DNA of 62,000 bases, taken from positions 530,001 through 592,000 of the forward strand of contig CAJNDS010001713.1 in assembly GCA_905221605.1 (NCBI GenBank), written 5' to 3'. The position numbers were made by a program, and so were the translations under genes. Every line of letters begins with the position of its first letter. Positions within the stretch are counted from its first letter, which is position 1. Positions 21,501 to 28,564 of this stretch are shown here, piece after piece. The notes below the pieces were generated by a model. The model searched no databases, was not told where the DNA came from, and saw only the letters and a list, made by a program, of their open reading frames with translations. The DNA comes from Symbiodinium natans (taxonomy: Eukaryota > Sar > Dinophyceae > Suessiales > Symbiodiniaceae).

Positions 21501-22450
21501 AGTGGGACTTCACTATCTTCATATGCATGGTTGCGGTGTGCAGCATTGTTGTTTGGGAAGCCTTGAAGTGGTTGCTCAGGAAGGGAATTTGGACTTTTTG
21601 GGTTAAGTTATGGGGAAACCGTGACATCGAAGAACCCGAAGCAGAGCTAGACACACTCAGCGAAGTGCAGCCTGATCATGAGGATGATCTTCGAGAGCTT
21701 CCCCAAATAGGCCCACCAATCCCTCGCCCCCATGAAGAGCCCGAACGACAAATTGCTCAGATGCCAGTCCCGCAAGAGGTGATAAGGTATGTAGATGACG
21801 AGGTGTTAATCTTCGCTGAGAGGGCACAAGCTCAAGAGTTTGAAAGGCTCACGCGGGTTGGGGCTATTGAGGCCGGACTTCGAAATCGGAATCTAGGCCA
21901 ACGCATTTACCGAGAAGAACCAGATATTGAACCACCAGAGGCTCCGCCTTTGCCGCCAAGGCCTGTACAAAGGGCAGACAGCGAAGGGGTTCACCGCGAG
22001 GCGGACGCCCGAAGTCAGCGTGAACAGATTGCTTTTCCTCAAGCACCTCTGAGACCTCATCTAGTGTGGCCAGTTCCTGTACAGCTTCCGAACCACGAGG
22101 TGCTGAGAACAGCTAGCCCTTGGGGAGGACCTTTGAGTGCCGTCTTCCAAGTCCCTCCAGCAGGAGTCCGAGATCACTTCATCTACGACGCTCACCGCCG
22201 TCCAAATGTCTTGATCCGGTGGCATGGGATGCCGAGATTGCGCTTGTTCTGTCCGTCAGACGCGCGCCTACCAGAGGTCATTCGAAGACAATCCTTGACG
22301 GGCAGAAGGAGGACGCTGATCGTTCATGCTGACGGTCGCACCGAACTCCGCGATGATCGTTTTGATGATCCCACCAACGCAAGGCATTGCTATGACAATG
22401 CTTGGCGTGGAAGAACCGAGCTTGAATTGCGTCCAGAACAGAATGAGTGA
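12527..22450 (+). CDS. Ty1/copia Gag-Pol polyprotein with methyltransferase-like and dioxygenase-like insertions
   Basis: A single 3307-codon frame; residues here count from the ATG inside the primer site (next ATG at codon 10). A long Gag carries a CCCH finger (C839-x8-C-x5-C-x3-H) and a CCHC knuckle (C868-x2-C-x4-H-x4-C881). The protease has D990-S-G-A. A cytosine-methyltransferase-like segment spans about 1190-1330. The integrase has an HHCC-like cluster near 1457 and the catalytic triad D1496, D1622, E1658, with exactly 35 residues between the last two. A dioxygenase-like segment spans about 1905-2015 (H1928-x-D, H1994, R2004). A Cys-rich patch near 2140 follows. Reverse transcriptase has D2467 and YVDD (D2612/D2613). 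RNase H has D2796, E2835, D2870. A hydrophobic helix near 2995-3015 and a 290-residue tail end the protein. No stop or frameshift interrupts it, so Gag and Pol must be separated by processing rather than frameshifting. Confidence 0.97.
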   Translation: MSPKLEPTAMASASWAESVNRAMEGEESEVSAIDPMLLGGVSDDPKEPESDQGLPTQAPSDPAMEDEQVDRRPLQERQAPAPVARLLPQSPGHSELSRMEKGAHWEIDDEELVPDYNRMLPRGVESGPCDRRNDQSLLPTNAMDVDRDDRVPQLAAGGSGGRVTNPAPAPVTSGGIPVEVSLLQANVGQLVQQQVSNIVQAQMAPLFTQLFDRLEAMEARQSRLDERARVAQQASTEADARALAGNFAASVRISASQGDGGHHGTTAAQRGEGSSASVARGRKAVETSRSHGRDEASADPSNVSGHADQGSGLGEQTGVVEVAGVPHAWRLTSDGLQLQPLSTRKPSTPVQPKSQNIFDGRAHSPFEATDSGSKLVRSRSASPAKKRATSEGRAQDIKGSRALRATISDPVPVRAPVFEAPARNSPESFVNPCKPRIVYPLSPGGTEIKPPPGGPPHSPIPDAQGQGTVLKQVPYPWPAPGGALWGSSPLTAPPGLSEEIRMGQECSGSAQPGPEYKSSGGDPLIQGLGSSGDVPANQGSRSGDQVSKGLEWFFDSMKKALTSYGDGEVRAEEVKTSLAELPKLVINEADKDLSPLLAGDWLTLSGPTMRDLSATSVQWWDQVLQAATDYYQAWLRATPVARLSMRPESPARFEGTKFARVEQRGLQLILRAVPNALKDELVSTQKMTCIDAVALVYCTYQPGGLKERSALLRFLTSPESASDVPNALKQIKRWSRWRRRAEQLEVSIPDPTLLLAGLDGLTAKALARHTEVVFRLSSFRYSQNIDVVPTLPKVCDLASMLQAELEALDSGAAKNPKAAKLDTPQDSQKGKGQTGKSKCKHWLSTGGCHYGRSCTFAHSVLGKGDKRCFNCSSTEHFREACPYPQQTADQGDANKSKGKTKKGAKKGDAGKPAASTTSAVETAAATQASDRAGSDISEEARQNMFKEVTAAIKQLTASAPAAAKALSLYPMLSGQACQKPVAGEQLGLLDSGASACVRPQESPDEVVGWRTVALAEGETTMGVNRWGTLLGASTSEPIVAMAKLVRMGFHIAWRNKTCTVVHPELGRVPVMIVEGCPRVNRHVALDLIRRIELWEERMGERSRRQDERVALVQQKMTGKSAHDVAEGLCRALWDGDAEVTTAWTEALMNAMFPETPDRIKKEVSTHIAHTPEALCWNRRKRRSIERSRGVLLHLCCGSCRGEFQATAARHGMYVLDVDCKENLNSPQTMSYLMKLAALGKFKGVLSGLPCRTRSMLRNRPPGPPVIRSRVGEGRWGLGTADSREQAKMLEDDCLLMRTLLLKVVASTGLRLRYQDSPPLFSLVENPSDPVSVLGPAASDLPSLWVTPEWQTVQEFLQVRLFHINQGPLGHCRIKPTTISAHGLYWPQWARDIRDMTCFPVYGGADDSSSWAAWAPGLKAAVREAIENVGDVWKRYQADPEALRALAPRKVRTSFADHVASGHVPFRADCRHCLEGRLRARPHRRQPAAESFVLSLDLMGPHRGGRDEVLDEVRYALVAVYTFPETLGVGGVAAPNDPDHGPPVDPEVQPWEEPEEPDPEEAAVAEAPVDLSDEAELPRVPMVELLWVEPLRRKTEAETLRATKRIKAAISLLGLPIVRIHTDAGKEFCNKSFRAWCSDNAFVKSCTGADDFRSNGRVENAIGVLKGRARTLLRAADSEWQDWPFAVRHAAAQHRMFNFQRLGWKTEGLKPFNALVHVQERSWRIGEWGRRAVPARILAPAQEVERAYVVRTEDGNLRNVKVLFGGVREGPPVADDAPPDALDAVEAPMPPLIPRRVRGKSPGLGVVERPLGAVAKVGAAQNRLRLAHAEDEAASFLAAASQYQSQSASAVLLRSSLVAAATQGRTERSAAGRVIMFGAYSRGGIRGVSAATTQCPGLSALAVRIIKEAAPRAPFTSIALLMQTCALPHKDKYNLPQNNIIVPLELPSPGNGGGIWIEDSQGHDLREVRTGLWVRGRVVDLQKFQPFLLDPHKWHSAQPWTEGTRVLLVAFSVKGSLLLTSAERLQLQEAGFMLPDAPDAREGGGSPDGESGFSEFAEPHFSQNPKKPNITCAAPQKHVSFAEEPECVHVPWNAESEAGVVERSPAPAGVGAGDADEVGVGGWRGVDPAPAGEMKTCLVCSACCADPVGVCTLCERYVTQYEASGQDASCPGWGGGGPGELARTGTRAGSIGAGGCDARDAREEPGERSGENQAEDQLRACAEDNGPTDMGCCESLESVEGLTVFEAPECGFFVDATSCEEDSSIGCMWDGEGFEAFENRALNLKMMIDRECEFLKREALEDCAVSEEFLVKAVRALGQAQDKAVEKAPEEVEFSLLPDCEILSSHTVPLQEVYKHFHLWRKAAEQELQSLIEEKGAFKRASLADLKRLEERGTKVVMVPGKAIFTRKSGGRFKCRVVICGNFVPQGSGNGDSQGDQASLYAAGCEVSHVRQIAARGARVGWAGFLLDIKTAFLNSLLLDPIKPRTAPPPTMTENPAEIIAVKPPKILIAHGLAKSDEYFLCLRAVYGLPQSPRDWGITRDVTIAGMEIVVPPTDVTPEEMPSLDHSTREALGKVMKLVPSASDSQVWALRVANADCDLQPGPALAWIAVYVDDILIMGPRAVALAVVNKIKAAWETGSMKKIPQLIEGTASFFGIEFAWRGNQLILGQQGYIQDLMKRYPHVKLQTTPLPPGNFEIPELAVEEKDPNALRACQTSLGEMLWIATRTRPDLMYGVSKLASEMSRNPVATLPYIEHLLGYLFNTVDVALVYGPKVPTLGESGSVATVSGANVLEVHTDAGFAPLAGRSQECAILFQEGAIVTWLSSKQPFTAQSTAESELLSTMTGFNVGRAHQLLASELCGGDVRLVVLNDNQACLQIIQVDNASWRTRHLRIRAAALKEQYLADQVVVGYVSSSRNGADLGTKSVPLQRLQELMQVLGLGSLKDQGTLSPAPVANQSGVSVSQRALVSVVLLLCATEAETVRTEPDLSSEREWDFTIFICMVAVCSIVVWEALKWLLRKGIWTFWVKLWGNRDIEEPEAELDTLSEVQPDHEDDLRELPQIGPPIPRPHEEPERQIAQMPVPQEVIRYVDDEVLIFAERAQAQEFERLTRVGAIEAGLRNRNLGQRIYREEPDIEPPEAPPLPPRPVQRADSEGVHREADARSQREQIAFPQAPLRPHLVWPVPVQLPNHEVLRTASPWGGPLSAVFQVPPAGVRDHFIYDAHRRPNVLIRWHGMPRLRLFCPSDARLPEVIRRQSLTGRRRTLIVHADGRTELRDDRFDDPTNARHCYDNAWRGRTELELRPEQNE
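16094..16510 (+). other. cytosine-5-methyltransferase-like domain within the copia polyprotein
   Basis: Between protease and integrase, where copia elements normally have only the GAG-pre-integrase region, the frame encodes motifs in C5-methyltransferase order: LHLCCGSCRGEF (motif I-like, about residues 1192-1203), VLDVDCKEN (motif II-like), GVLSGLPCRTRS with C1250 (motif IV-like, the catalytic PC), and LVENP with E1324 (motif VI-like). Motifs VIII-X are not evident, and motif I lacks its usual glycine spacing, so this may be an inactive or highly diverged derivative. Methyltransferases captured by retrotransposons have been reported in dinoflagellates, which supports the reading. Confidence 0.6.
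18220..18580 (+). other. Fe(II)/2-oxoglutarate dioxygenase-like domain within the copia polyprotein
   Basis: Between integrase and reverse transcriptase the frame carries PHKDKYN (H1928-x-D1930), a glycine-rich GGGIWIED strand about 25 residues later, then DPHKWHSAQPW with H1994 and, nine residues between, R2004, followed by a hydrophobic VLLVAFS strand. HxD...H...R with a trailing beta strand is the signature of the AlkB/TET-JBP/prolyl-hydroxylase fold. The substrate is unknown. Action on methylated bases is only an inference from its presence beside a methyltransferase-like segment. Confidence 0.55.
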
Positions 22451-22487
22451 GCCACCGCGGGAGATCTCGACGAATGTGCCTCATTTT

Positions 22488-22500
22488 GAGGCAGGGGGAG
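22488..22500 (+). other. polypurine tract
   Basis: GAGGCAGGGGGAG ends at the base before the 3' LTR, the position expected for plus-strand priming. It is 38 bp after the Gag-Pol stop codon. Confidence 0.85.
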
Positions 22501-22752
22501 AGCGAAAGCCCCTGGGCGTCAGGTATCTCGCCAGCATCGGGTCATCGGGTCTTGGCATGCATCTATGTTGTTCTGCGGCTTTAGGCCCAGACACAGCACA
22601 TGTGAGATGACAAAACATTTAAGTGTACAGAGTCAACATCACACGCTTTTCCAAATAAGCTTCAAAAGAAGAAGTCAAACACCGAGAGCTTTCTTTGCTG
22701 CTTGGGTCTGAAAACCGTCCGTGAGTGCTTGAGTCGAGCTCTAACCCACAAG
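22501..22752 (+). repeat. 3' LTR
   Basis: 252 bp, identical by eye to the 5' LTR and followed at once by the CTTTT target duplication (22753-22757). Confidence 0.96.
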
Positions 22753-22922
22753 CTTTTGACACATTGGTTTTCCTCCACCTTTTCCCAACGTACTTCAGCA
22801 TAAAAGGTCATAGCAGAAAGGAGAATAACGGCTCCTATATCCAGACCGCGCACCACGAACGTCCAACCAGTTAAGAAACCAGTCCGTAACAGAACATCCT
22901 CCAAGGTTTCGATCCCCCACCA
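22753..22922 (-). CDS. 5' part of the minus-strand exon interrupted by the copia element
   Basis: On the minus strand a CAG acceptor (complement of 22923-22925) precedes an exon-like frame beginning WWGIETLEDVL, with a hydrophobic stretch (DIGAVILLSAMTFYAEVRW) that could be a membrane segment or buried helix. The frame enters the target duplication in phase and continues at 12265 on the far side of the element. Stop codons flank it upstream, so an intron is likely there. Family unknown. It may belong to the same minus-strand gene as the CCCH and acidic pieces at 23.3-24.1 kb. Confidence 0.5.
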
Positions 22923-23297
22923 CTGGATCGGTCAGGCATCTCTGGATCGAGGATAATACCCCATCTTTTCTTGCCTCATCTAAAGCATTTCTCTCTGGTT
23001 CCGGACGAAGAGAAGAATCTCCAATTCCTTGGTATCACCGGTGTCGAATCCTTTTGAAGGAGCGCTCCCAGATTCTGCACCTCCTTTTACAGGACTCCCA
23101 GGCTTCTCCTTCTTCTGAGAACTCGCAGAATACACAGATCTTTACACCACGAAGAAGTGCTTCGCCGCCTCCAGGATCCTCTGGCACCTTCGATCGCTGT
23201 GCTTTTGACTCCAAAGGCTTCTCCAGACCTCTGGGCCTCTACCAGAGTCCTTTGCCGCACCTGCTCTCCTCTTCCTCTTCACCCTTTTGCTCTCATC

Positions 23298-23455
23298 TTC
23301 AGAGATGCATCAATATCAGCAGCCGGTTCATCTTCCAGCTGGACCGTCTCTTCAGCATCAAAAGGATCCTCCTCTTCTGGATGATCTTCAGGAAGTTCAG
23401 ATTCACGGCGGCGTTTTCTTGGTTCACCACCCGATCCACCACTATCCTCCAGACA
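23298..23455 (-). CDS. acidic exon-like segment
   Basis: The minus strand reads through a basic patch (EPRKRRRESE) followed by a strongly acidic run (PEEEDPFDAEETVQLEDEP) without a stop. The bias on this strand, absent on the other, suggests an exon of a nuclear protein, probably of the same gene as the adjacent zinc-finger region. Boundaries are approximate. I see no domain. Confidence 0.4.
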
Positions 23456-23614
23456 AGCCTTTTGATACCAAATTCAGCAAAGCCAATGTCGTGGCTTTTC
23501 ACCACCTCACGCAGCTCCAACGATGACAAAAGTCTGTCGGTCCAAGTGCACCACTCGGCATCCAAATCCTCTTTTTCTCCAGCTATCCCCAATCACTTGA
23601 AGATTGGAGCACCT

Positions 23615-24149
23615 TCACTCGCACGCCCGCGTATCATCATCGTAAACCATAAAGTCCTCTTCCACCTCCTCTTCTTGCCTTTCAGGGGAAACACCTTGTC
23701 CTCATGATTCAGCACGTTTTCGCGGCGGCGTTGTTGGCGACCTTGGCCTGTCAGCTCGTTTCCCACTTTCGTGAATGAAGACGCATGGGTCTCCCCTTCG
23801 ACATTTTCCAGTTATCCCGAACTTTGTGCAAACCTCTCCAGTTGCATCGTGGGAGTAGCGGCAGTCCTTTCCAGCGAAGCAATCACGACCATCAACATAA
23901 TACTTGCACCAAAAACTTTTCAGCATCATCATCACCAAACCTGCTTTTCTCACCAGCATTGTACCAGAAGCAGATATTTTTCCTTCTCATCTCTTGACGC
24001 TCCGCCTCATCACGATCCATTTCGTGACTCACCTCCACGTGACCATGGCAGGCAGCAAGAACACTACTTTCTTTTACAGGTACACTCGCAGCACGGTGCT
24101 TTGGTATCACCTTGGGAAAACCACCCTGAACGCCTGGCCTTTGTGGCAT
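23615..24149 (-). pseudogene. tandem CCCH zinc-finger gene, frameshifted
   Basis: The minus strand encodes two perfect CCCH fingers in a row, each C-x8-C-x5-C-x3-H (CKYYVDGRDC...H and CTKFGITGKC...H), at 23750-23905. Such fingers usually bind RNA. Upstream, the 24149-23945 frame (with RRKNICFWYN) runs into the finger frame only if one T of a T5 run (A5 on the plus strand at 23911-23915) is dropped. Downstream of the fingers an in-frame TGA is followed by further open acidic sequence (RQEEEVEEDF) to a second TGA at 23615. This suggests decay, a sequencing slip, or unrecognised introns. A GAG|GTGAGT donor-like site also exists near 24033. Confidence 0.6.
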
Positions 24150-25618
24150 GGATTTCCCTTGGATCCCTGAGCCATAAATGACCAGTCCACGCCTTTTTTT
24201 TTTTTTTCTTCAGGACAAGGTTTTGAACTCCAAGGTTACCCCCCTTGTTGAGGAGTGATCTTCGCCTCAAAATGCCACTCCTACTCTTTTCACACGAATC
24301 AACCTCCTTTGTCCTTCACGGAAACCCTTCCACCACAGAACTGAACCTTCACTACTAAGCCCTGTCCTATTCAATTGAGACTCCATAGTCCCTTTTGCAT
24401 CCAGTCGATCTTCGGACGTCCAGGACATTGCCTGTTCCAGCTCATCAAGTTTGTCGAAGCCCATTGTGCTGTCAAACAACCTCCCAGTCTGTCTCAGCGG
24501 GTTTGCGTGCTCCCATAGACCCACAGCTTGATAGATCCTCCGCAACACCAATGACGAAGCTGTAGGCCTTGGCTCCTTCTCAGCTGTGACCCCACTTCTT
24601 GATTTGTGCAGTTGCTGACATCGTCTGTGCGTGTCATCCTTGTGCAGTGGCCATGCCTCATGCTTCCTGCTGCTGAGCCTCCAAGGCTACAGGGGCGGAC
24701 AAAGACATGCATTCAAACACTACTGTTGAAGGTGGGGCTCTGATGCATCAACAGACCTCTAGCTTTCAAGCCCAAGCCTGCGGGCTGCTGGCACCGTTTT
24801 CAGCACCAAGCCAACCTCAAATTCGGTGCGGGGCACTCGCCCTCATTCCCCTGGCTAGCAGCTAGGTTTCTGTGCAAAGATTGCTAGTCTGAACGTAGGA
24901 AAAAGTACATGAGTTGTATTCAGTTTCTATTTCACAAGAAACAAAGGCCCGGCAACTGCCACAATGTAAGCTTGTAACCCTTATCCTCAGCCCCACTCTC
25001 GAGAAGGCACCCCACGGCCTCCTCCTGCAGCAGCAATGGACTCGGTGCGCGGCACAGTGCGTAGTGTGGGCGAGCCCCGAGGTTGTGGTAAAGTTTGCAC
25101 GGTGTCCGTGCGCGGCGTGTGCAACCTTCGCCCGAAAAGTCAGATGAATGGATGGATGCTCCGAAAGACCATTTCGCTTCTGCTGGCGCCCACCCTTAGC
25201 CATAATTGGCCCTTTGGCAGGGAAGCTTTGCAGTGCTTGGCACTAACCCGTCTTGAAACTCGAGATGGCATTGTCGTAACTGTGTCATCTTAAGCTGCAA
25301 CCCTCGCACCATGTTGAAAACAGCTGACGTCCTTCCATAGTGGTCGGAAATTCCTCGGTGACGGATTCCCCCAGTTGTTTCACTGACCAGTTTTTCATCG
25401 AGCATCTAGGAACAGCAAGAGGTGGCTACAGCTATGCTAGTCGGACGATGCTGGGATCCCTGAAGCACCAAGCAATGAAACCCAGAAGAGTTCGTCCCGA
25501 AATCTCAACATGTCCCACAGCCCTGAAACCCTGATGCAAGCAGTCAACCCGCCTGCTGATCTCAGGCCCGAGCGGCGTCGATGCCTGCGCTTCGTTCGGA
25601 GCGAGGACTGGTGTGTGT

Positions 25619-25735
25619 CTCTGTGTGTGTGTGTGTTGTTTGTGTGTTGTGTGTGTGGATTCACATTTTGAGGGTTACATCAAGTTGTATCAAGTTGTAT
25701 CATGATGGTATCAAGTTGTATCAAGTTGTATCGGC
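25619..25735. repeat. TG-rich tract followed by 10-bp TATCAAGTTG repeats
   Basis: An interrupted TG tract (25619-25660) is followed by six or so copies of the decamer TATCAAGTTG or variants (25680-25733), one of them diverged to TATCATGATGG. Confidence 0.9.
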
Positions 25736-28543
25736 TCCATCTTTTTTGGTTTTGGAGGGTGCCCTCAAGCTTCGTACAAAGAAAGGCACCATCCCTCTCA
25801 ACAAGCGACTCAGTGCAGGGAACCTATTAGTGCAGCGAACCTACCATCGAGTTAAGGGGTCAGGTCGAGTGGTTTGGGAGTTTAAGGGTTGAGGGCTTGG
25901 AGGGTTTAGCTTGATATTATTCAGCAACTTCGGTTAGCGTGAGCGTAGAATCTGTAGGACGTGCGGAAGACACGAGATTACAAGCACGTGGCAGGACATG
26001 CTGACATGATGCTGGCAGGCAGGGTGATGATGCAGCTGGCAGCCACACTTGTGTGAGACTCCAATCAGCAGCCCGAAGCAGGTCCGGACACCTTGCCCCT
26101 CCTCTGTGGCCCTCAGGGTGAGTTTGGCAGTGCACGATGCTTAAGCTGCTGCAGCTCCGTTTACCTGTATATTCATGCTGCTCCTACGCTGCCCATTGTT
26201 AGCCACCCAGTTGCTTGAAAGGGTCTTCGCGCCCGCATAAAGAAGTCACTTTCTAATTGTGCAACGATTCACCACTATCTAAGGATCAGGGCTATGGGTC
26301 TCCACTGCTCTGGGCTGGCAAATCGCGGAAGGCTCAATGATGGGTTGAAGCTTCAACTGTGTTCGACTGTTAGGACGCTTAGGACTTGTCATGGCTTGTC
26401 ATTGTAGCTGCATCAGTGCCGCTAGCTGTTGCAACAACAGTTGTGTTCGCACACATCCAGTTGCAGAAACAGTTCTGCACATGGTAAGCTGCTGTAGCAA
26501 CCGGCCAGGCGAGAAGTGTGGCACACTCAGAATGTGCGGTGTTTAGTGTAGTCATAAGATTTCTACACGTGCTACCGTGGTCGGGGAGTGACAGAGCCAG
26601 CTGTTTCTACTTGCGTATGCCAAGACTACAAACTTCCGGCAGAAGGATCTGAGATAAAGGGCGGCCGAGGACTTCTCGATTTCCATCATCTCGCAGACGC
26701 ATCAAGGCACCAGAAATTGCAGCGTAAAACTTATGGAAGTCGAGAGCACTCCACGTCTCACCAAGCTTTGTACAAAGACCCGCAAAGTCTCACCTTCGGC
26801 CTCACGGCGCATGTTTGGTTCGCAGCAGGCCTGGAGTTTCACTGTGCGCAAAAAGGCTCTTTATGCTCTTTCTGCTCTTTGTAGTCCAAGAGGGGCATTC
26901 GGCCAAGTTTCGTTTTCGGCACATTCGGCACATCCCTCGTCAATTGCAAAGATGTCGAGAGAGCGGGCTTGACGTCGCCAGACCCGAACAATTTTTTTCG
27001 CCCTCGGCAGGACATCATACCGTGATCAGGCTCTGCAAATTGCATCTGTTTCTGCCCCCACGAAGAACCAAGAACTACCGAAACAGTTGCCTTCACCTTG
27101 CATCTGCTGCTCTCTCTGCCCGAGTGAAGTAGGGAGGCAAAGGCCTTCGCTGGCTGAAGGTCGGGTCTCAACCCTCAAAGCCTCAATCCGTTCCCCATTT
27201 TTCCTCTTTGATACATTTATACGTGTGGCAAGGGGGCTCGACGGGGAGCATTTTTTAATCTCCTTGGGTGAGGGGTCCCTCAGATGCGGGTGTGGTGGCG
27301 TAAGAGTCGCGGTGGACAGCGCTTACTTTCTTCTTGAGAGTGGCACACGTCTTCAGAGCAGTTGAAGGTTTTGGACAGAAGGGCTTGGAGGGATCCTGCT
27401 GTGGGCTGATCGATGCCTGAAGGAGAGTGGAAAAAGGGTAATTAGGTCACGCAGTTGCCGAAGCCCTGACTCCAGTTCAAGATTCCTCCGTCCAGGCCTC
27501 ATGGCCTCCAACGGCAGGGAGTTTCGAAGGCGGAGGCTGAGTGGTAGAGTCCTGGTAGAGTCTGGTCGAGTTTTGGCACGCCCAAACCCCAAGTTCGCTG
27601 TTTTGGGGGTTCCTTAACTTGGTCTTGCTCTAGGCTTGTGGCAGCTGGTCCTCGGGGGCGGCATTTGCTAGCCTGGGGCCTAAAGCTTTGGAGCCAAGGC
27701 AGGATTTCCAAAGGGTCCAGGCCCAGGGTCAAGGCTTGACAAGAAGTGACTCTACCATTGAGTCGTGGCCCTGCCTCCGGAAGCCCTCCAGCCGCTCCAG
27801 CCCCTCGATCCAAACCCGCGACCCAAGAGACCGAAGTACCAAAACACCCAAAGACCTCACAACAGAGCTCAGAACAGAGCTGAGGTAATTGCCTCCCTAG
27901 CCGGAAGCCTAGCAACGACTTGCATGGGCAGGGTGCAGGGGCTAAGGTTTGCTTCGAACTTGGAGCATCCTCAAACCCTGAAGTCTATGCCGCCGCTATC
28001 GCTATGTGTGTCTCCTTCCTTTCTGGGTCTGTGCTTCAGGCGCTGGGGGCTTGGCTCCGCGCCACCCCAAGGGCCTGGCTGGCACGGTGTGCCCCTCAGA
28101 AGAATCGGGTTCAGGCACTTTAGGCTTTAGGGCCATTCGCTTCGACAACCCCGAAGAGTTACTTAGAAGCCCAGCGTGTGCCCCATTGACAGGCCGTGGG
28201 CCCCGGGCAACAGGCGCAGCCCTCAGCTGTTGCAGCTGCGGGACTCCCAGCTCTCAGGGTTCAGACCCCTTGACAGCCCTGGAAGAGGCAGAGAACAGCA
28301 CGGTTTTGTTTGTTGAGTCTTTTGGGTGCTTTAGGCACGCCCACTTAACCCCCGAAGACCTCAAGATCCTGCTTGCAAGATCTTGCAAGGTCACCAAGGG
28401 TACGATGCTTGGCCGTGCAGCCGTTAGTGGCAGAGATGTCGGAGGCTGCTGGGAGCGGAAGAAGGGGTGGTGGTAGGGTTTTCTGCGGGGGGCCTGTGGG
28501 CCCTTGGTTTTTTTGGGTTTGTTCTTGCGGGTAAAAGAGGGGC

Positions 28544-28564
28544 GGGGGGGGGGGGGGGGGGGGG
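28544..28564. repeat. G21 homopolymer
   Basis: An uninterrupted run of 21 G. It is likely polymorphic and error-prone in assembly, and has strong quadruplex potential. Confidence 0.95.

Larger units (their letters stand above)
12271..22752 (+). mobile_element. complete Ty1/copia LTR retrotransposon, 10.48 kb
   Basis: All structural parts are visible: two 252-bp LTRs that look identical over their full length, a CTTTT target duplication, a primer-binding site directly after the 5' LTR, a polypurine tract directly before the 3' LTR, and a single undisrupted 3307-codon frame. Protein order is Gag, protease, integrase, reverse transcriptase, RNase H, which defines copia rather than gypsy. Unusual points are the length (typical copia elements are about 5 kb with 1300-1500 codons), LTRs that start AG and end AG instead of TG...CA, and extra enzyme-like domains. 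Identical LTRs and an intact frame point to recent insertion and possible activity. It is inserted antisense to a minus-strand open frame. Confidence 0.97.
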
